DNA from: Cyanophora paradoxa
Taxonomy: Eukaryota > Glaucocystophyceae > Cyanophorales > Cyanophoraceae
DNA length: 39,302 nucleotides
NCBI GenBank assembly: GCA_004431415.1
Contig: QPMI01000073.1
Span: forward strand, 1 to 39,302
Direction: 5' to 3'
In this document: positions 27,811 to 38,804 of the stretch, one piece after another
How the letters are laid out: every line of letters begins with the position of its first letter
Position numbering within the stretch: the first letter of the stretch is position 1
Made by a program: the position numbers and the translations under genes
Notes under the pieces: model-generated
Databases searched by the model: none
What the model saw: the letters and a program-made list of their open reading frames with translations, nothing else
What the model was told of the DNA's origin: nothing

Positions 27811-28082
27811 ATGGATAGTAAAACAAAAAGTTTATTGATGCTGCTATGACAGTTCATGGTAAAGATAAATTCGATTACAGTGAGACACATTACATCAAAG
27901 CTCAAGAGAAAGTATCTGTTAGATGTTTGCAGTGTAACAAGGTGATCCTTACATATCCCTTTAATCATGTGAAGGGATCAGGTTGTAGGGAATGCAACAA
28001 AAAGCATTCTCAGGCTTACAGGAAAAGGGCTACTTCATCAATCAAAGTAGAGTACAGGGATATTTGCATTAGGTTCGATTAG
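27811..28082 (+). CDS. DUF723-like zinc-finger protein (frameshift near the start)
   Basis: The body (HGKDKFDYSETHYIKAQEKV, VRCLQCNK, GSGCRECNK) follows the phage/giant-virus module in which F...A..HGxKYDYS..Y...K.V.I.C..H is followed by GxGCPxC, a treble-clef finger often linked to homing endonucleases. Here it stands alone, about 90 aa. ATG 27811 lies after TATATATAGAGT but is out of frame until the A-run near 27826; an in-frame ATG follows at 27846. One missing A would join them. Its role is unknown, perhaps DNA binding or a remnant of a homing nuclease. Confidence 0.62.
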
Positions 28083-28111
28083 GATTAATTAATTTTTCTA
28101 AGGTATTCTTA

Positions 28112-28510
28112 ATGGAGACTAAATACAGAGGCTTTCATGTAATGCTTGATTACAAGGCTAAAACAGCTATAGCAACAGGTTATGAGCATGTTAGCTTTCT
28201 TGGTAATTGGATTATGAGAACCCTTGAACAAGCAATATTGAGACAAGGTATTAGGATTGTTCATAAACACTGTGAGATATTTGATGGGAAACTATCACCT
28301 CCTGGTTTTGCATTGGTTCTGCTATTAGATGAAAGCCATTGTACAGCTCATTGTTATTCCAATGAAGGCATGTTAGCAATTGATATATTCAGTTGTGGTA
28401 AAGAAGCTCAGCATAAAACACAAGCAGTAGCAGATGAGATCGATAAAACAATGAATTTCCTCACATTTGAGAAGACTGAGAGACATAAACATGATAGATT
28501 CCCGTTTTGA
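28112..28510 (+). CDS. speD: S-adenosylmethionine decarboxylase-family protein (SpeD-like)
   Basis: This 132-aa protein is the size of short prokaryotic AdoMetDC proenzymes. GFHVMLDYKA opens the fold, and LLLDESHCTAHCYSNEG carries the self-cleavage site: Glu74-Ser75 (Ser becomes the pyruvoyl cofactor) and His80. AIDIFSCG gives Cys95. Spacings Ser-5-His-15-Cys equal those of the Thermotoga-type enzyme (Ser63, His68, Cys83), so the protein looks catalytically competent. It would make decarboxylated AdoMet for spermidine, but some SpeD relatives decarboxylate arginine or ornithine, so substrate is open. It is the last gene before the right TIR, and looks like a captured metabolic gene of bacterial or phage type. 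Confidence 0.87.
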   Translation: METKYRGFHVMLDYKAKTAIATGYEHVSFLGNWIMRTLEQAILRQGIRIVHKHCEIFDGKLSPPGFALVLLLDESHCTAHCYSNEGMLAIDIFSCGKEAQHKTQAVADEIDKTMNFLTFEKTERHKHDRFPF

Positions 28511-28705
28511 TGAGTTTCTATAATGATGATCAGGGTGATTTACCTTTTTTATTACAATAGCTTTCTACAATGATTATTTTCCGGATTCCGGTCATTCTTT
28601 ACGATAGAAATTCTACTGTATGATATAGCCGAAATATGAATGCACCCTACATTAAGCAATGTCAAGTATTTCGAATACTATTCGATTTCCTTACACTAAA
28701 ACCTC
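28511..28705. other. Right subterminal spacer
   Basis: There are 195 AT-rich bases between the SpeD-like gene and the right TIR. An imperfect CCGGATTCCGG palindrome lies at about 28580-28590. No gene or promoter is recognised. Confidence 0.5.
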
Positions 28706-28787
28706 AGCATCTCCCCTTGATTCCCCCTATTATAATTTAAGTGGACTCAAGGTTGACTCATATAAATCGTAAAAGTAGTAATAGTAT

Positions 28788-28997
28788 ATGGATTTTGTTA
28801 CGAATTCAATGCAAGGGTTGACTAAGTGGGTTGAGTTGACTCAAATTTCACAGGAAATAACAATGAATCAGAGTATAAATGCATTTTTTGAATCAACTAC
28901 ACCAACTAACACTGAGATTTTAACAATATATGAGGTCCTTACTGAATATGGTATGTGTCACAGGTGTCACAGGTTTATCCCAAAGTTTCTCCTATAA
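28788..28997 (+). CDS. Possible 69-aa outward-facing TIR protein (right copy)
   Basis: Inverted-repeat copy of 2083-2292, beginning MDFVTNSMQG. TATAAATCGTAAAAG lies about 13-27 bases before the ATG. No domain is recognised. Conservation between the two TIRs does not by itself indicate coding, because TIR arms are kept alike at the DNA level. Confidence 0.25.
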   Translation: MDFVTNSMQGLTKWVELTQISQEITMNQSINAFFESTTPTNTEILTIYEVLTEYGMCHRCHRFIPKFLL

Positions 28998-29045
28998 AGA
29001 GTAAATTTCCAAAAGTTTGGGATGGACCTGTGACACCTGTGACAC
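28955..29045. repeat. Long hairpin 2, right TIR copy
   Basis: Inverted-repeat partner of 2035-2125, with the same TGTCACAGG arms. Confidence 0.85.
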
Positions 29046-29139
29046 TCGATTAAATCATTTATTCATTTAATTAGAAATACATAGATAAGATTATGACTGA
29101 GTTTTTCATTATAAAAGAGGTCCTTACTGAATATGGTAT

Positions 29140-29230
29140 GTGTCACAGGTGTCACAGGTTTATCCCAAAGTTTCTCCTATAAAGAGTGAATTTGCAAAAG
29201 TTTGGGATGGACCTGTGACACCTGTGACAC
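29140..29230. repeat. Long hairpin 1, right TIR copy
   Basis: Inverted-repeat partner of 1851-1941, with the same TGTCACAGG arms. Confidence 0.85.
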
Positions 29231-29484
29231 CCAATTATTCATTAAATTCCTAAGGGTCCCCCCTTAGACTCATTAAAACATGATAATAACATATCAATTT
29301 CATGTATAATTACGATTGGATTCAATAAGAGATCTATTTTGTTTTATTAAACAAATGAATCTTTTATGGATCTTAATCGAGTTAAGCGATATGTTTCCGA
29401 TTAAATGAATTAAATTTAAATAAATTTAATCGAGAAAGTACATGAATATAATATCGATTAAATCAATTAACTTTTAGACCAATC

Positions 29485-29767
29485 ACACATAGTAAAATGC
29501 GGAGTTTTAACCAGAGGCAAGATCTAATTGAGATTCAGTTATATTATTCGGAAATATATAGAGATTATCGATAGACTCAGTAAGACTAATCGGAAAATAA
29601 GAGAAATTTACGATAAAATATCGAAAAGAATACAAAATAATCGAAATAATTGAATATTCGATAAGATATACACAGATTATCGATTGATTGAAATAGAATA
29701 TACGAGATATATCAACAAAATCAATTAAGATAAGCCGAGGGTTAAAACTCCGCATTTTACTATGTGT
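29485..29767 (-). repeat. 283-bp end unit (right TIR copy)
   Basis: Reverse complement of 1314-1596, with 28-bp inverted ends at 29485-29512 and 29740-29767. Confidence 0.85.
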
Positions 29768-29773
29768 CTTGTG
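29768..29773 (+). repeat. Target-site duplication, right copy (CTTGTG)
   Basis: This is the direct repeat abutting the right end of the element, identical to 1308-1313. Beyond it the interrupted fibre sequence resumes with TAAAGGTTACTGG. Confidence 0.93.
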
Positions 29774-31921
29774 TAAAGGTTACTGGTAACAGTTAGGTCC
29801 CCTGTGATTGTTCCACCAGTTTTGAGAAGATACTTTGATAATTCAAGAGCAAGTTCATTTTTCGTTACATAATTTGCAAGCATAGCAAGGGTAACTATAT
29901 TCACAAGGATCACAGCAGTAAGGTAATCCTCTGTGACCACTCTCGAAATATTTTCATTGTGTATGTTTTTTGCAGCCATCCTCTGATTGGCTTCCAGAAC
30001 CCACCATAATCGGTTTTAATCCATGCAAGCTCTGCCCTCCCATAATTATCATTTGCAGTTCCCACTATGGGAATATACGAATATTTATCTCTGCTGAATA
30101 CTATCATTGGTCTTGAGCCATCTAAACTGCTTACATCTGCTACATGAACCTGTATAGCAGAGTTGAAATTTTGGTAGGTTGCTGGGTCTGTTGGGACTCT
30201 GAATGTATCTGTGGGAATGTCAGCCTCCATGTAGCTTGACACAAAGATATTTGGTATGGTTGCTCCTGGTTCAGGTGGTGGATTATAAGAGCCTGGTAGT
30301 GTCCTAATATGAAGTGGTCCTCTCATAGCTGAATTCGCAAGTGTCCCATTCACATGAACATAGTGTTCATTCAAAAAGATTCTTTCAGGGACATTACAAG
30401 TCTGATAAAGAGAAACCCCCAAGTTATCAAGAGGCTCTACCTTTGCGAATTCTGGTTGGTCATTGATCTCATCCAAGTGTGTTCATGTTTGCTTGGTGGG
30501 AACTCAGTAGGTATCCCATCAATATCACCCAATCATGCCTGTGATCTTCTGGTGGATACTTTTGAGGTTTGCCTAAGATCTCATCCAATCATGATTGTGA
30601 TCCTCTGGGGATACTTTGCAGGTTTATTATTTATTTGTTCATAATCAGGAAAGAACTCCCAGATCTCAGGTCGAAATCCATCTGGTAACAATTCCTCATG
30701 GGGTTCATAAGGTTGCTCATAATCAACAGCTGGTGGATCATGCCCATCTGGCAAATACTCCTCATCAGGTTCATAGTTCTGCTCATACTCAAACTCTTGG
30801 GGATCTAAGCCATCTGGTAGTATCTCCTCCTCATTGGGGTCAAACTGATCATATTCATATTCTTGTGGGTCAAAACCATCTGGTAAATATTCTTCCTCAT
30901 CTGGAACGAATTGATATTCATCAAGCTCTAATATATCGACTTCAGGAGGTAAATACTGCTCATCTATTTGCTTTCTGGGTTCAATTATAGGTTTATTGCG
31001 AACTTGCTCCCAACTAACAATATGCTGCCCAAAGGCTACATCTTCAGTTGCTGTGTATTCTCTTCCAGGCTGTTTCTTTGGTGTTAAATCGGGAGGTCCA
31101 TTTGGAAATGGAATAGGGAATGGGACTGTTGGTCCATTGGGACCATAATGCTCAATTATTTCCCTTAGAGTTTTCTCACTCACAAGTTTCTCCCCATTTG
31201 CATACACATTGCTGCCATGGATATTTCGCCATTGCCTGGTTCTAATTCCAAGGTCTTTCACATTGCTATACAAAGGCAAAAGGTGCCTATCCATTTCGAC
31301 TAAATCAGGATGTAAATGGATTGCTACTGGTTGACTGGGGCTACTGTTGATTGTAATTGATGGCTTTTTTTGATGGACATCTTTTGGAGTAAAGAAACCA
31401 AAAGGCTCATTTCTTGCAAAGTCATAAGTAATATCCTTGGGGTAGACATCATTTGTGTAGGAGACCTGATTTGTATTGGCAATGGGACCCACTTGCAATA
31501 CTTGGGGGACCTCAGCTTTTGCAGTGCTGCCCTCATTGTAAATTCGCAAAGCTGTGTTCTGTTTGCCCTGCTCATCTTGAACATTGAAAATCAATCGACC
31601 ACTATCGAACCTGGAAGGTATATCTGGGTGAGTGCCACTGGTTTTTAGTTTCCTAGGTCTCCTTCTTGTTGCTTTGATCTCTGCCACTTGGTTTGCTTTC
31701 ACATTACCCAAACTAAAGGCTACACTGACATCCTCTTTATCTGGATCGGTTTGATTCACAGATAAAGCATGCTCCCTTGATTGAGTCTTTGATGAATTAT
31801 CAGAGCTGTGGTCAATTGAAACTGAACCCTTTACTTTAATATTATCAAAGTTCACATGCTTGGTGCTGCTTGCATTATCATCTTGAATGGTTTCTAGATT
31901 TGGTGGGTAATTGAAGCTCAT
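29774..31921 (-). pseudogene. Outer copy: 5' part of split fibre gene
   Basis: Reverse complement of 19333-21483. The first 446 codons (31921 to about 30612) are open here because the outer copy keeps CCCCC where the inner one has CCCC (about 31504). Further 1-base losses near 30612, 30590, 30528, 30475 and 30000 break the rest. The insertion at 29768 truncates the gene before its lectin-like head. Confidence 0.9.
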
Positions 31922-31964
31922 GGCTTTTACTATATGGATTTATAAAATTCCTGATAAGTAAAAG

Positions 31965-33517
31965 ATGCCTCTCAAGGTCGTTTTAAGTCTTTCTGGCGGG
32001 GGTGCAAGGGGCATTATCATAACCAGGCTGCTAAAAGAAATCGAAAATCGAACTGGCAGGAGAATAATCGATCTTGTGGATCTTGTGAGTGGAACTTCCA
32101 CTGGTGGGATCATTGCAATAGGTTTGAATATAAGGCATCCTGATAAACCAGGTGAACCTAAACTCACAGCAAACGATTTACACAACATTTACCTAGCCCA
32201 ACTGCCCTTGATTTTCGCAAATCCTCGAAATATAATCGAAAATGCCCTATTTAATACAAAGTATGATGTGGACCCTTGGAGACTGCAATCAATTCAGTTA
32301 CTGGTGAATCACTCATACAGGATTCCCTAAAAGACATTGTGATTACATCCTTTGATACTCAGAATATGAAACCAATATTTATCACAAATGACAACAATTA
32401 CAACTTTATGCCTTGTAAGATTGCTGCCAGGGCTACTTCTGCTGCTCCTACATATTTCTCTCCTGTAAGCATTGTTGATTTCAATCGGGGAGTATATGTC
32501 TGTCTCATTGATGGTGCCATTTCGGGAAACAATAATCCCAGTGTGTGTGGTTACAGCCATGCAAAGAAGATTTACAGTGATGATGATGATATTATAGTAA
32601 TAAGCATCTCTTGTGGAGAGGTAGACCCACATTTAGAGTCTGATTATGTGGGTTATGCTTATGAGACTGTGAACAGCTGGGGCATTCTCTCATGGATTGC
32701 CTCAACAGATGGAAGCCCATTGATTAACATGCTCATGGCTGCAAGTGAGCTTTCTGCCCTTGATAAAATGGAGGAGTTGTTACCCTACAACTATGATCAG
32801 GATTATGGGAGATATTACAGGCTATCAGTACCTCTTCCAAATCATATAGTAAGCTCCCTTGATGACACTTCTAAAATCCCAGATATGCTTTCTTTCACAG
32901 AAACATACATAGCAGCAAACAATGATATGATCAATAAGCTTTGCAGCCTTTTAGTAGCAAACTATGAACTAAAGAACCCTACAAAGGCTTACATCTCATC
33001 CACTCTCACTACATCACCTCCTTTGGATGCTAATTGGTATCAGCTTGCAGATGATGCCTTTACTGCCTCATCCTCTGTGACAGGTAAAGAGCCTTTCATG
33101 GCTAGACCTTCAGCATTTGGCTGGGAAGCTGGAGCCTATGCTCCTGAACAGATATGGGAAACCCCACTGAATACCTACAAGTTGCTTTTCCATATACTTT
33201 TGAACTCTCTTCTGTGATTGCCTATGGATCAGGGGACACCAATGCTTTTATTAAGACTTTCAATGTGGCAACATCCACTGATGGGATCAACTGGTCTTTT
33301 ATTCGATCAGATGGGCAGAACAAAATATATGTCTGTGAGAACATCAACAATGCTCACAACTCAGGTGATGTGGCTTTATTGAGTGGATTCCTCTCAGCAT
33401 CAAGGATGCTTTTTACATAGGTTTTTCTCTCAGAATTAAATATATTCGCATTTATCCCTTGTGTATGTGAATGCTCCCACAATGAGAGTTGATTTCACAG
33501 GTGCCTTTATTCGATAA
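31965..33517 (+). pseudogene. Outer copy: patatin-discoidin gene, frameshifted
   Basis: Same gene as 17733-19289 with catalytic motifs present. One-base losses occur near 32271 (GGG to GG), 33162 (CCCCC to CCCC), 33390 (CCC to CC) and 33459 (CCCC to CCC), so the product is interrupted four times as sequenced. Confidence 0.88.
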
Positions 33518-34439
33518 ACTCCAACTGAAAAGAATTATCGATTCCATTCATATCAATCAGTTCACCAAAGTAATCTTTAAATTCAACTGTGAGTTCCCTT
33601 ATCACCAGGTTTCTGTCATTTATCTGAATGAATTCTGCATGCTCACCACTATGGTAAACATAGCCACCTATATCCTTACTCAATTGCAATCTAAGGATAG
33701 CTCCCTGGTTTTGTGGTTGCGATTTTGGAATTATATTGTGTCTGCTGGCAAAGGGGGCAAGCTCTTTAATATGCATGTACAGATACTGCTCAGCATTCAT
33801 ATCAGACATCTTATTACTGGTGAAATAATACTGCAAGGGCTTTGAGGAGAGTCTGGGTCCTGAGAAGGTGATTCCCCATGCTGGGTGATCAGGTGTAATA
33901 GGTTTACCATCATACTTTAAAAGGTTCTCAGGTCGATAGGGAGATCCACCAACAGGAGGAGTGCTATAATACCCATTGGTGTATTCAGTAGAACTTACAC
34001 CCAAAAGCTTCCCGATTCGATTGTTGCTTGCAATAAAACGAAACTCATGGTTACTGTAAAACTCCACTTTATAGGTTGTTGGATTGTAGAATATCTTGAA
34101 TTCAAAAAACACTGTTTTACCTGCAATGGTCTGGTAGCCTGAATAGTTCAGCCCATAATTATAGGGATGTGTTACCCCAAAATGACCCTGGTTAATGTAG
34201 CCACTGGGAAGGGGATACACTTTCTGTGTGATGATTTCATTGTATGAACCATCTTGGTAGTTAAAATCAACTGTTAAATGATCAGTCCCCACACTGTTAT
34301 AGATACTGTTTGGAATCTCTGCATATAGAACCCTGCATTCTCTTGGTCTCTCTACTGGAGTTGTGAGGGTGACCCTGTAAGAGTTTTCATTTTGTCCTTG
34401 GCTTCTATCCCTGCTATCAATATTAACAAGTCGATTCAT
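33507..34439 (-). CDS. Outer copy: penton-like minor capsid protein 2, intact
   Basis: The 310-aa product is identical in translation to 16811-17743 (MNRLVNIDSRDRSQGQ start). It is the one large gene of the outer copy without a frameshift. It overlaps the patatin gene tail-to-tail, as in the inner copy. Confidence 0.85.
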   Translation of the reverse strand: MNRLVNIDSRDRSQGQNENSYRVTLTTPVERPRECRVLYAEIPNSIYNSVGTDHLTVDFNYQDGSYNEIITQKVYPLPSGYINQGHFGVTHPYNYGLNYSGYQTIAGKTVFFEFKIFYNPTTYKVEFYSNHEFRFIASNNRIGKLLGVSSTEYTNGYYSTPPVGGSPYRPENLLKYDGKPITPDHPAWGITFSGPRLSSKPLQYYFTSNKMSDMNAEQYLYMHIKELAPFASRHNIIPKSQPQNQGAILRLQLSKDIGGYVYHSGEHAEFIQINDRNLVIRELTVEFKDYFGELIDMNGIDNSFQLEFIE

Positions 34440-34468
34440 TTTAATATATAAATATAGATAAAAGAAGA

Positions 34469-35477
34469 ATGCCTGTGGATTACATCGAGGTTAGCTCATT
34501 TAATACAATCTCTGGTGATGGTCCCACATCAAGCTTTGTGGCTCGACTTCCCAGTACTTATGAGAATGTGAGGGCTGTGAGACTGGTCTCAGCCGAATTT
34601 TATAACAGCATCCCTATGGTGAGTGGTGAAACCAAAGCAGGAGATGTAACAGTTGATAACACATTTAGTATTTATTATTCTGAACAAACTCCTGGAGCTG
34701 GAAGCTCAGGAATTCCAACAACTCGTCCAGCTGCTGATTTTGAACAATGGAAACAGTTCATGGTAAATCGCGAGACCCCCATCCAAAGCCACCAACAGCT
34801 GGTGAATGTAATCAACTCAAAATTCATTGGCAGAACTCCCCAACCATCTCTTCGCTGTAAATGGGATGAGTCACTGAAACGAATTATATTCCACTCAGCA
34901 GTGCCTTTTTACCTGGCTTTTTCACTTGCTGTAAACCCAAGCCAACAAACAATCCAAAAGCTATTGAGTTCAGCTAGACTGCTTGGTCTTGATCCTGGAA
35001 GATATGGGAATTCCCCAATCAAATCCCAAGTTTATGATGCTCTCACTGATGGAATCTTTACTGGTGGTCGAGTGAATGGCATTATATCTTCATTTGAGCC
35101 TGAAAAGACCAGGGACAGTGTTTTGTTTGTGAGAGTAAAGGAGCTGGGTGATCTGGTTCAATGTGGGATGGTCTTCTGACTGGTTACTTCCATAAAATAG
35201 TGGTACCTGACAAAGACTATGGTGAGCATGTAGTTTACAATTCGACAGAGGCTCATCCACTTTACAAATATTATAATAAAAAGGTTGGATTATCCACTTT
35301 TTCGGTTGATATTGTGAATGCTGTTAATGAACCAATTGATTTCGAGGGTCAACCTGTTCATCTGACCTTTGAAATTCGCTATGGTGATGAGCCAGCAGGG
35401 ACCCAGTTTATGAATACTATAAGATGAGAATGTCGCAGCTTCACCCTTCCTATCCAGTTATTACAAACTTCGCATAA
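34469..35477 (+). pseudogene. Outer copy: penton-like minor capsid protein 1, frameshifted
   Basis: Same as 15771-16781. The frame is lost at about 35165 (GGGG to GGG) and again at about 35398 (GGGG to GGG). The N-terminal 230 residues are unchanged. Confidence 0.87.
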
Positions 35478-35530
35478 ATTAAGGATCATTGGTAGATTTT
35501 TTATGTTGCAGTATAATAAAAGAGAATATC

Positions 35531-36904
35531 ATGGATATCACTTCCACTCTTCAAAGACTTTCGCTGAAAGAAGCCCTAACAACCCAGAGGAGGCGAAAGC
35601 CTTTTTCCTGGATAACTCCCTTATGCTTGGTCTCGAATCCAAGTCTAAGCCAGTTCTAGTTGTTGTGAATCCCAGCAATACTTTTGAGAATAATGTAGGA
35701 AATCGCATTTCCTTCAAGCTACCTCGCTACAATTTCTGTGGAAAACTCGAACTTGCTTTCGACCTACCAGAAATCACTGCTTTTGAAGGTGATACTGATC
35801 TGGTTCGCAATGGCTACACTCGCCCAGTTGGTGCTTTAGTTCAGCGACTTGAAATTACCTATGGATCTTACACCTACCATATCCCCTCTGATTTCCTTGC
35901 TCATTTCCCCTGGTCTATTATTCGGAGGATCAACTAGCCAAAAAGAAACAATCAATGGGCATGGTTCATGGCATCCCTGCTCATGGAACCAACCGCCTTG
36001 GTGGCTCATTCTTTGTTGAAATCCCAGTTCCTTGGCTAAATCACTATCTTCCCCTTGGTGCTTTATCTGGTGAAATGGTTGTTACTGTTTGGTTTAAGGA
36101 TGCTGGAAAGGGTTATGTTGAAACTTCTTATGGTGGTCGTGGTCTTATTGTTGCAGCAGCTGATACAGATTATTCTAAAGATGATGGTCTTGGAACTGCC
36201 CCTGCTGAAACTGTTCTGGCAAATGTTGGACAAAACATCACCACTTTCACTCTTGGTAAAACAACCCCAGAAACTATTAAAATTACTTCTCCTCGCCTTT
36301 ACATGCATGCTGTAAATGTTTCTGATGATCTTTTTGCTACTGTAATTGAAAAGGTTAAGACTACTGGCATGGCTATTCCTGCTCTAGACATTGGATTTGT
36401 AGATGCTAGTGCTTTTTCTGCCAAGGGCAATGCCCAACCCAATCGAATTAACCTCTCTCAAATCTCTGGACTGGTTTATGCTCTGCTTGTTTCAGTTCGT
36501 GATCATGCAACTGTTGACAAATCCAATGGCTCCCACAGTGTTCTTAAGACCTATGCCAACTCCAAAGATATTACTTTCACTGTTGAAATTAATGGACAGC
36601 GACTTTATGCCACTGAGCCAATTCCACTGCTCAAAGGTGCTGAGCTAATTGCTGATGCCTTCAAATGCTCTAACATGGATAAGGTTGTTGATAAATATGT
36701 CCTTTCAGGACTCCCATTCTGCCTTGATGGAGAAAAGGCAATTCGAAATATTGCTCAAAGTGGATTTGTTGACCTGACAAATTCCTCCTCTTCATTCCTC
36801 ACCCTCTACATGCTTCAGATAAGGTAATCGATGTTAATGTTCGCGCTCTCATGCATAGTTTCATAATTTTGGACAAAGATGGATTACGTCGTATAAATCT
36901 TTAG
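35531..36904 (+). pseudogene. Outer copy: major capsid gene, frameshifted
   Basis: Same as 14341-15717. One-base losses occur near 35582 (CCCC to CCC), 35908 (CCCCC to CCCC) and 36814 (CC to C). The middle 290 codons stay open. GTATAATAAAAGAGAATATC again abuts the ATG at 35531. Confidence 0.88.
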
Positions 36905-36968
36905 ATCTTACCATATTCAGTCACCCTGCATTATTTTTATCTGTCTTTATTTAGAAAGATATACAACA

Positions 36969-37750
36969 ATGAATGATCTGGATGAATTTGATGCTGGTGA
37001 AATGATAGAACCACCATTTCGTGTACTGGCAATAGGAAAATCAGCAACTGGTAAATCAGAAGCTGTAAAGTATTGGTTAAAGCAGTTGCATGATGCCAAA
37101 AAGATTGATGTTGTATTAGTTGTGAGTGGAACCAGCTTCAATCATTTCTGGGATAAAGTGGCAACACTGCAACTGGGAAAATGGGATGCCCCTTACATTT
37201 CTAAATTGCTAGATGAGAGGCAAGAGAAAATAGAAAAAGGCGAACCTGTTAATCAGTTATGTGTGGTTTTAGATGATTTAATCGATAATGAAATAGTCGA
37301 TTTGACCAGGGATAAAATAATAGGATCTCTGTATTCGCGTGGGCGCCACTCGAAAATCTCGATTTTTTGCATAACTCAGAAACTGCGTAAGGTTTCTTCA
37401 ACAATTCGAGTTAATTCGGACTATGCTATGTTTTTAAGTGCTGCAAATCGCAAAGAACTGGAAGCCATAGAGGAAGAATACAATATAATGCGAAATAAAG
37501 AGGATTTTTACAAGATGTTTGAAGAGTATGTTCACTCCTATCAGTATATTATTTGGTCCTCTGCAAACTACTCAGTTAAATACTTTGTAGATAAAGCTGA
37601 GCTTGTGAAAGATTTCCATTTCCTCGCTTCCACAGAAAGCCAAAAAAGAAAGAAGATGAACTGAAACCACCAGAGAAAGAGGAAGCCCCTAAAGAAGTGA
37701 AAAGCCAAATCCATAGCAATAAATTGATGAGATATAAACGCGGTTTATAA
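36969..37750 (+). pseudogene. Outer copy: packaging ATPase gene, frameshifted near the end
   Basis: Same as 13494-14276. The Walker motifs are intact. A CCC to CC loss near 37617 shifts the frame after about 216 codons, so the Pro/Lys-rich tail is lost as sequenced. Confidence 0.87.
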
Positions 37751-37778
37751 AATTATCTCTCATTCTAATAAAGATACA

Positions 37779-38508
37779 ATGCCTCCCAAACGAAAAATAG
37801 GGATCCCAGCTGGGGCTGTTGGCTATTCAGGTGGTGGAAACAATGGATCCATTAACACTGAACCACTGAAGTTCAATGGTATGAATGAGGTGAAGCCCTC
37901 ACAACAACAAGAAGACCCCCTCAATGCTGCCTATGAAGAATCATTCGATGACAAAGCCCCACAGGCTTCAACCAGTGACCAACTCAACATCTCACCTGAA
38001 GCCTCAAAATGAAAGCTGTTGCTGAGGGTGCCAGGCGAATTATTGGTGCTGCTGATGATAAAGGTCTAGGCTTGCAAGATCTTTCACTGGCTCGCAAAGG
38101 TGAAGGTCTTAGTAAGGAATCAGACAAGGTAATCCAGTCTATGGCTGGTGAAGTCACATATAAAACTGCTCCCACTCAAAATATACATCGAATTCCCAAG
38201 GCTCAATGGGATGAGATGACTGCTAAACTCAAAGACTTGGAAGCTAAATCAAGTGCCTTGGAGCAGTATGTTACTGAGAAGAAAGAGAGAGCCAAGCTCA
38301 AGGAGATGCTCGAAAGGAAGTTTATAAAATGGGAATTACTGGTGTCCCAGATAAACAGTTTATTGCTAAGAAAGAGAACCAAATCGATGAGCAGGCAGTA
38401 GATGAAATGAAAACAAAGACCCAGAAGGGAACTATTGAACCTGGTGCACCAAAGCTGAAGTAGAAAAGGGAGTAGCCCCAACAGTATATAAAAGACGAGT
38501 TTGGCTTA
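37779..38508 (+). pseudogene. Outer copy: coiled-coil virion-type protein, frameshifted
   Basis: Same as 12731-13465. Losses occur near 38008 (AAAAA to AAAA), 38310 (TT to T), 38446 (CC to C) and at the terminal TTT before the stop (about 38507). Confidence 0.82.
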
Positions 38509-38531
38509 ATTTTCTCTGTTTTATTAGAGAC

Positions 38532-38804
38532 ATGGATATAATACGAAAGTTTATTGAGATGCTCAGTCTGCATGTGGTGAGCAATTGCCACAGTGGATGC
38601 TGTGACACAACAATAGAGTTTGAGATGTCAGATACTGAGGATAATGCCTCAGAAGCAAGAGAGAGAAGGAGATCAACAGTTTCTGTGGAGTCAATGCCAG
38701 CAGACCCCACAGAGTATACATATGAGCAACAGGAGTATCCAAGGAGAAGTTCTCTGCCAGCAGAAAACGTTTTCTCTGGGAATATAAATGGAGGACACTA
38801 TTAG
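38532..38804 (+). CDS. Outer copy: small Cys-containing acidic protein, intact
   Basis: The 90-aa product is identical in translation to 12436-12708 (MDIIRKFIEMLSLHVV). It overlaps the start of the next small gene by 17 bases, as in the inner copy. Survival in both copies supports it as a real gene. Confidence 0.6.
   Translation: MDIIRKFIEMLSLHVVSNCHSGCCDTTIEFEMSDTEDNASEARERRRSTVSVESMPADPTEYTYEQQEYPRRSSLPAENVFSGNINGGHY

Larger units (their letters stand above)
1314..29767. mobile_element. Complete Maverick/Polinton element, 28.45 kb, inserted in a sibling copy
   Basis: The element starts with ACACATAGTAAAATGCGG at 1314 and ends with its reverse complement at 29767. It is bounded by the direct repeat CTTGTG, and Polintons make 6-bp target duplications. 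Removing the element and one CTTGTG rejoins the split fibre gene exactly, as judged by the intact sequence around 21484-21489. It carries the diagnostic set: DDE integrase, family B polymerase, FtsK/HerA ATPase, double-jelly-roll capsid and penton-like genes. It is longer than the 15-20 kb usual for Polintons because of the fibre and accessory genes at 17.7-28.5 kb. Near-identity to the interrupted copy implies recent activity. Confidence 0.95.
28706..29767 (-). repeat. Right terminal inverted repeat (about 1.06 kb)
   Basis: This is the inverted partner of 1314-2374. It carries the same 283-bp end unit (29485-29767), the same two hairpins (28955-29045, 29140-29230) and the same short reading frame (28788-28997, +). 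The long, nearly identical TIR pair is typical of Polintons and is thought to serve protein-primed replication ends and integrase recognition. Confidence 0.95.

Noticed and set aside
30616-30990. 124-codon His/Gln-rich frame opposite the acidic fibre repeats (also 20263-20637)
   Set aside because: It is the complement of the LPDGxDPQEYEY repeats and has no independent support.
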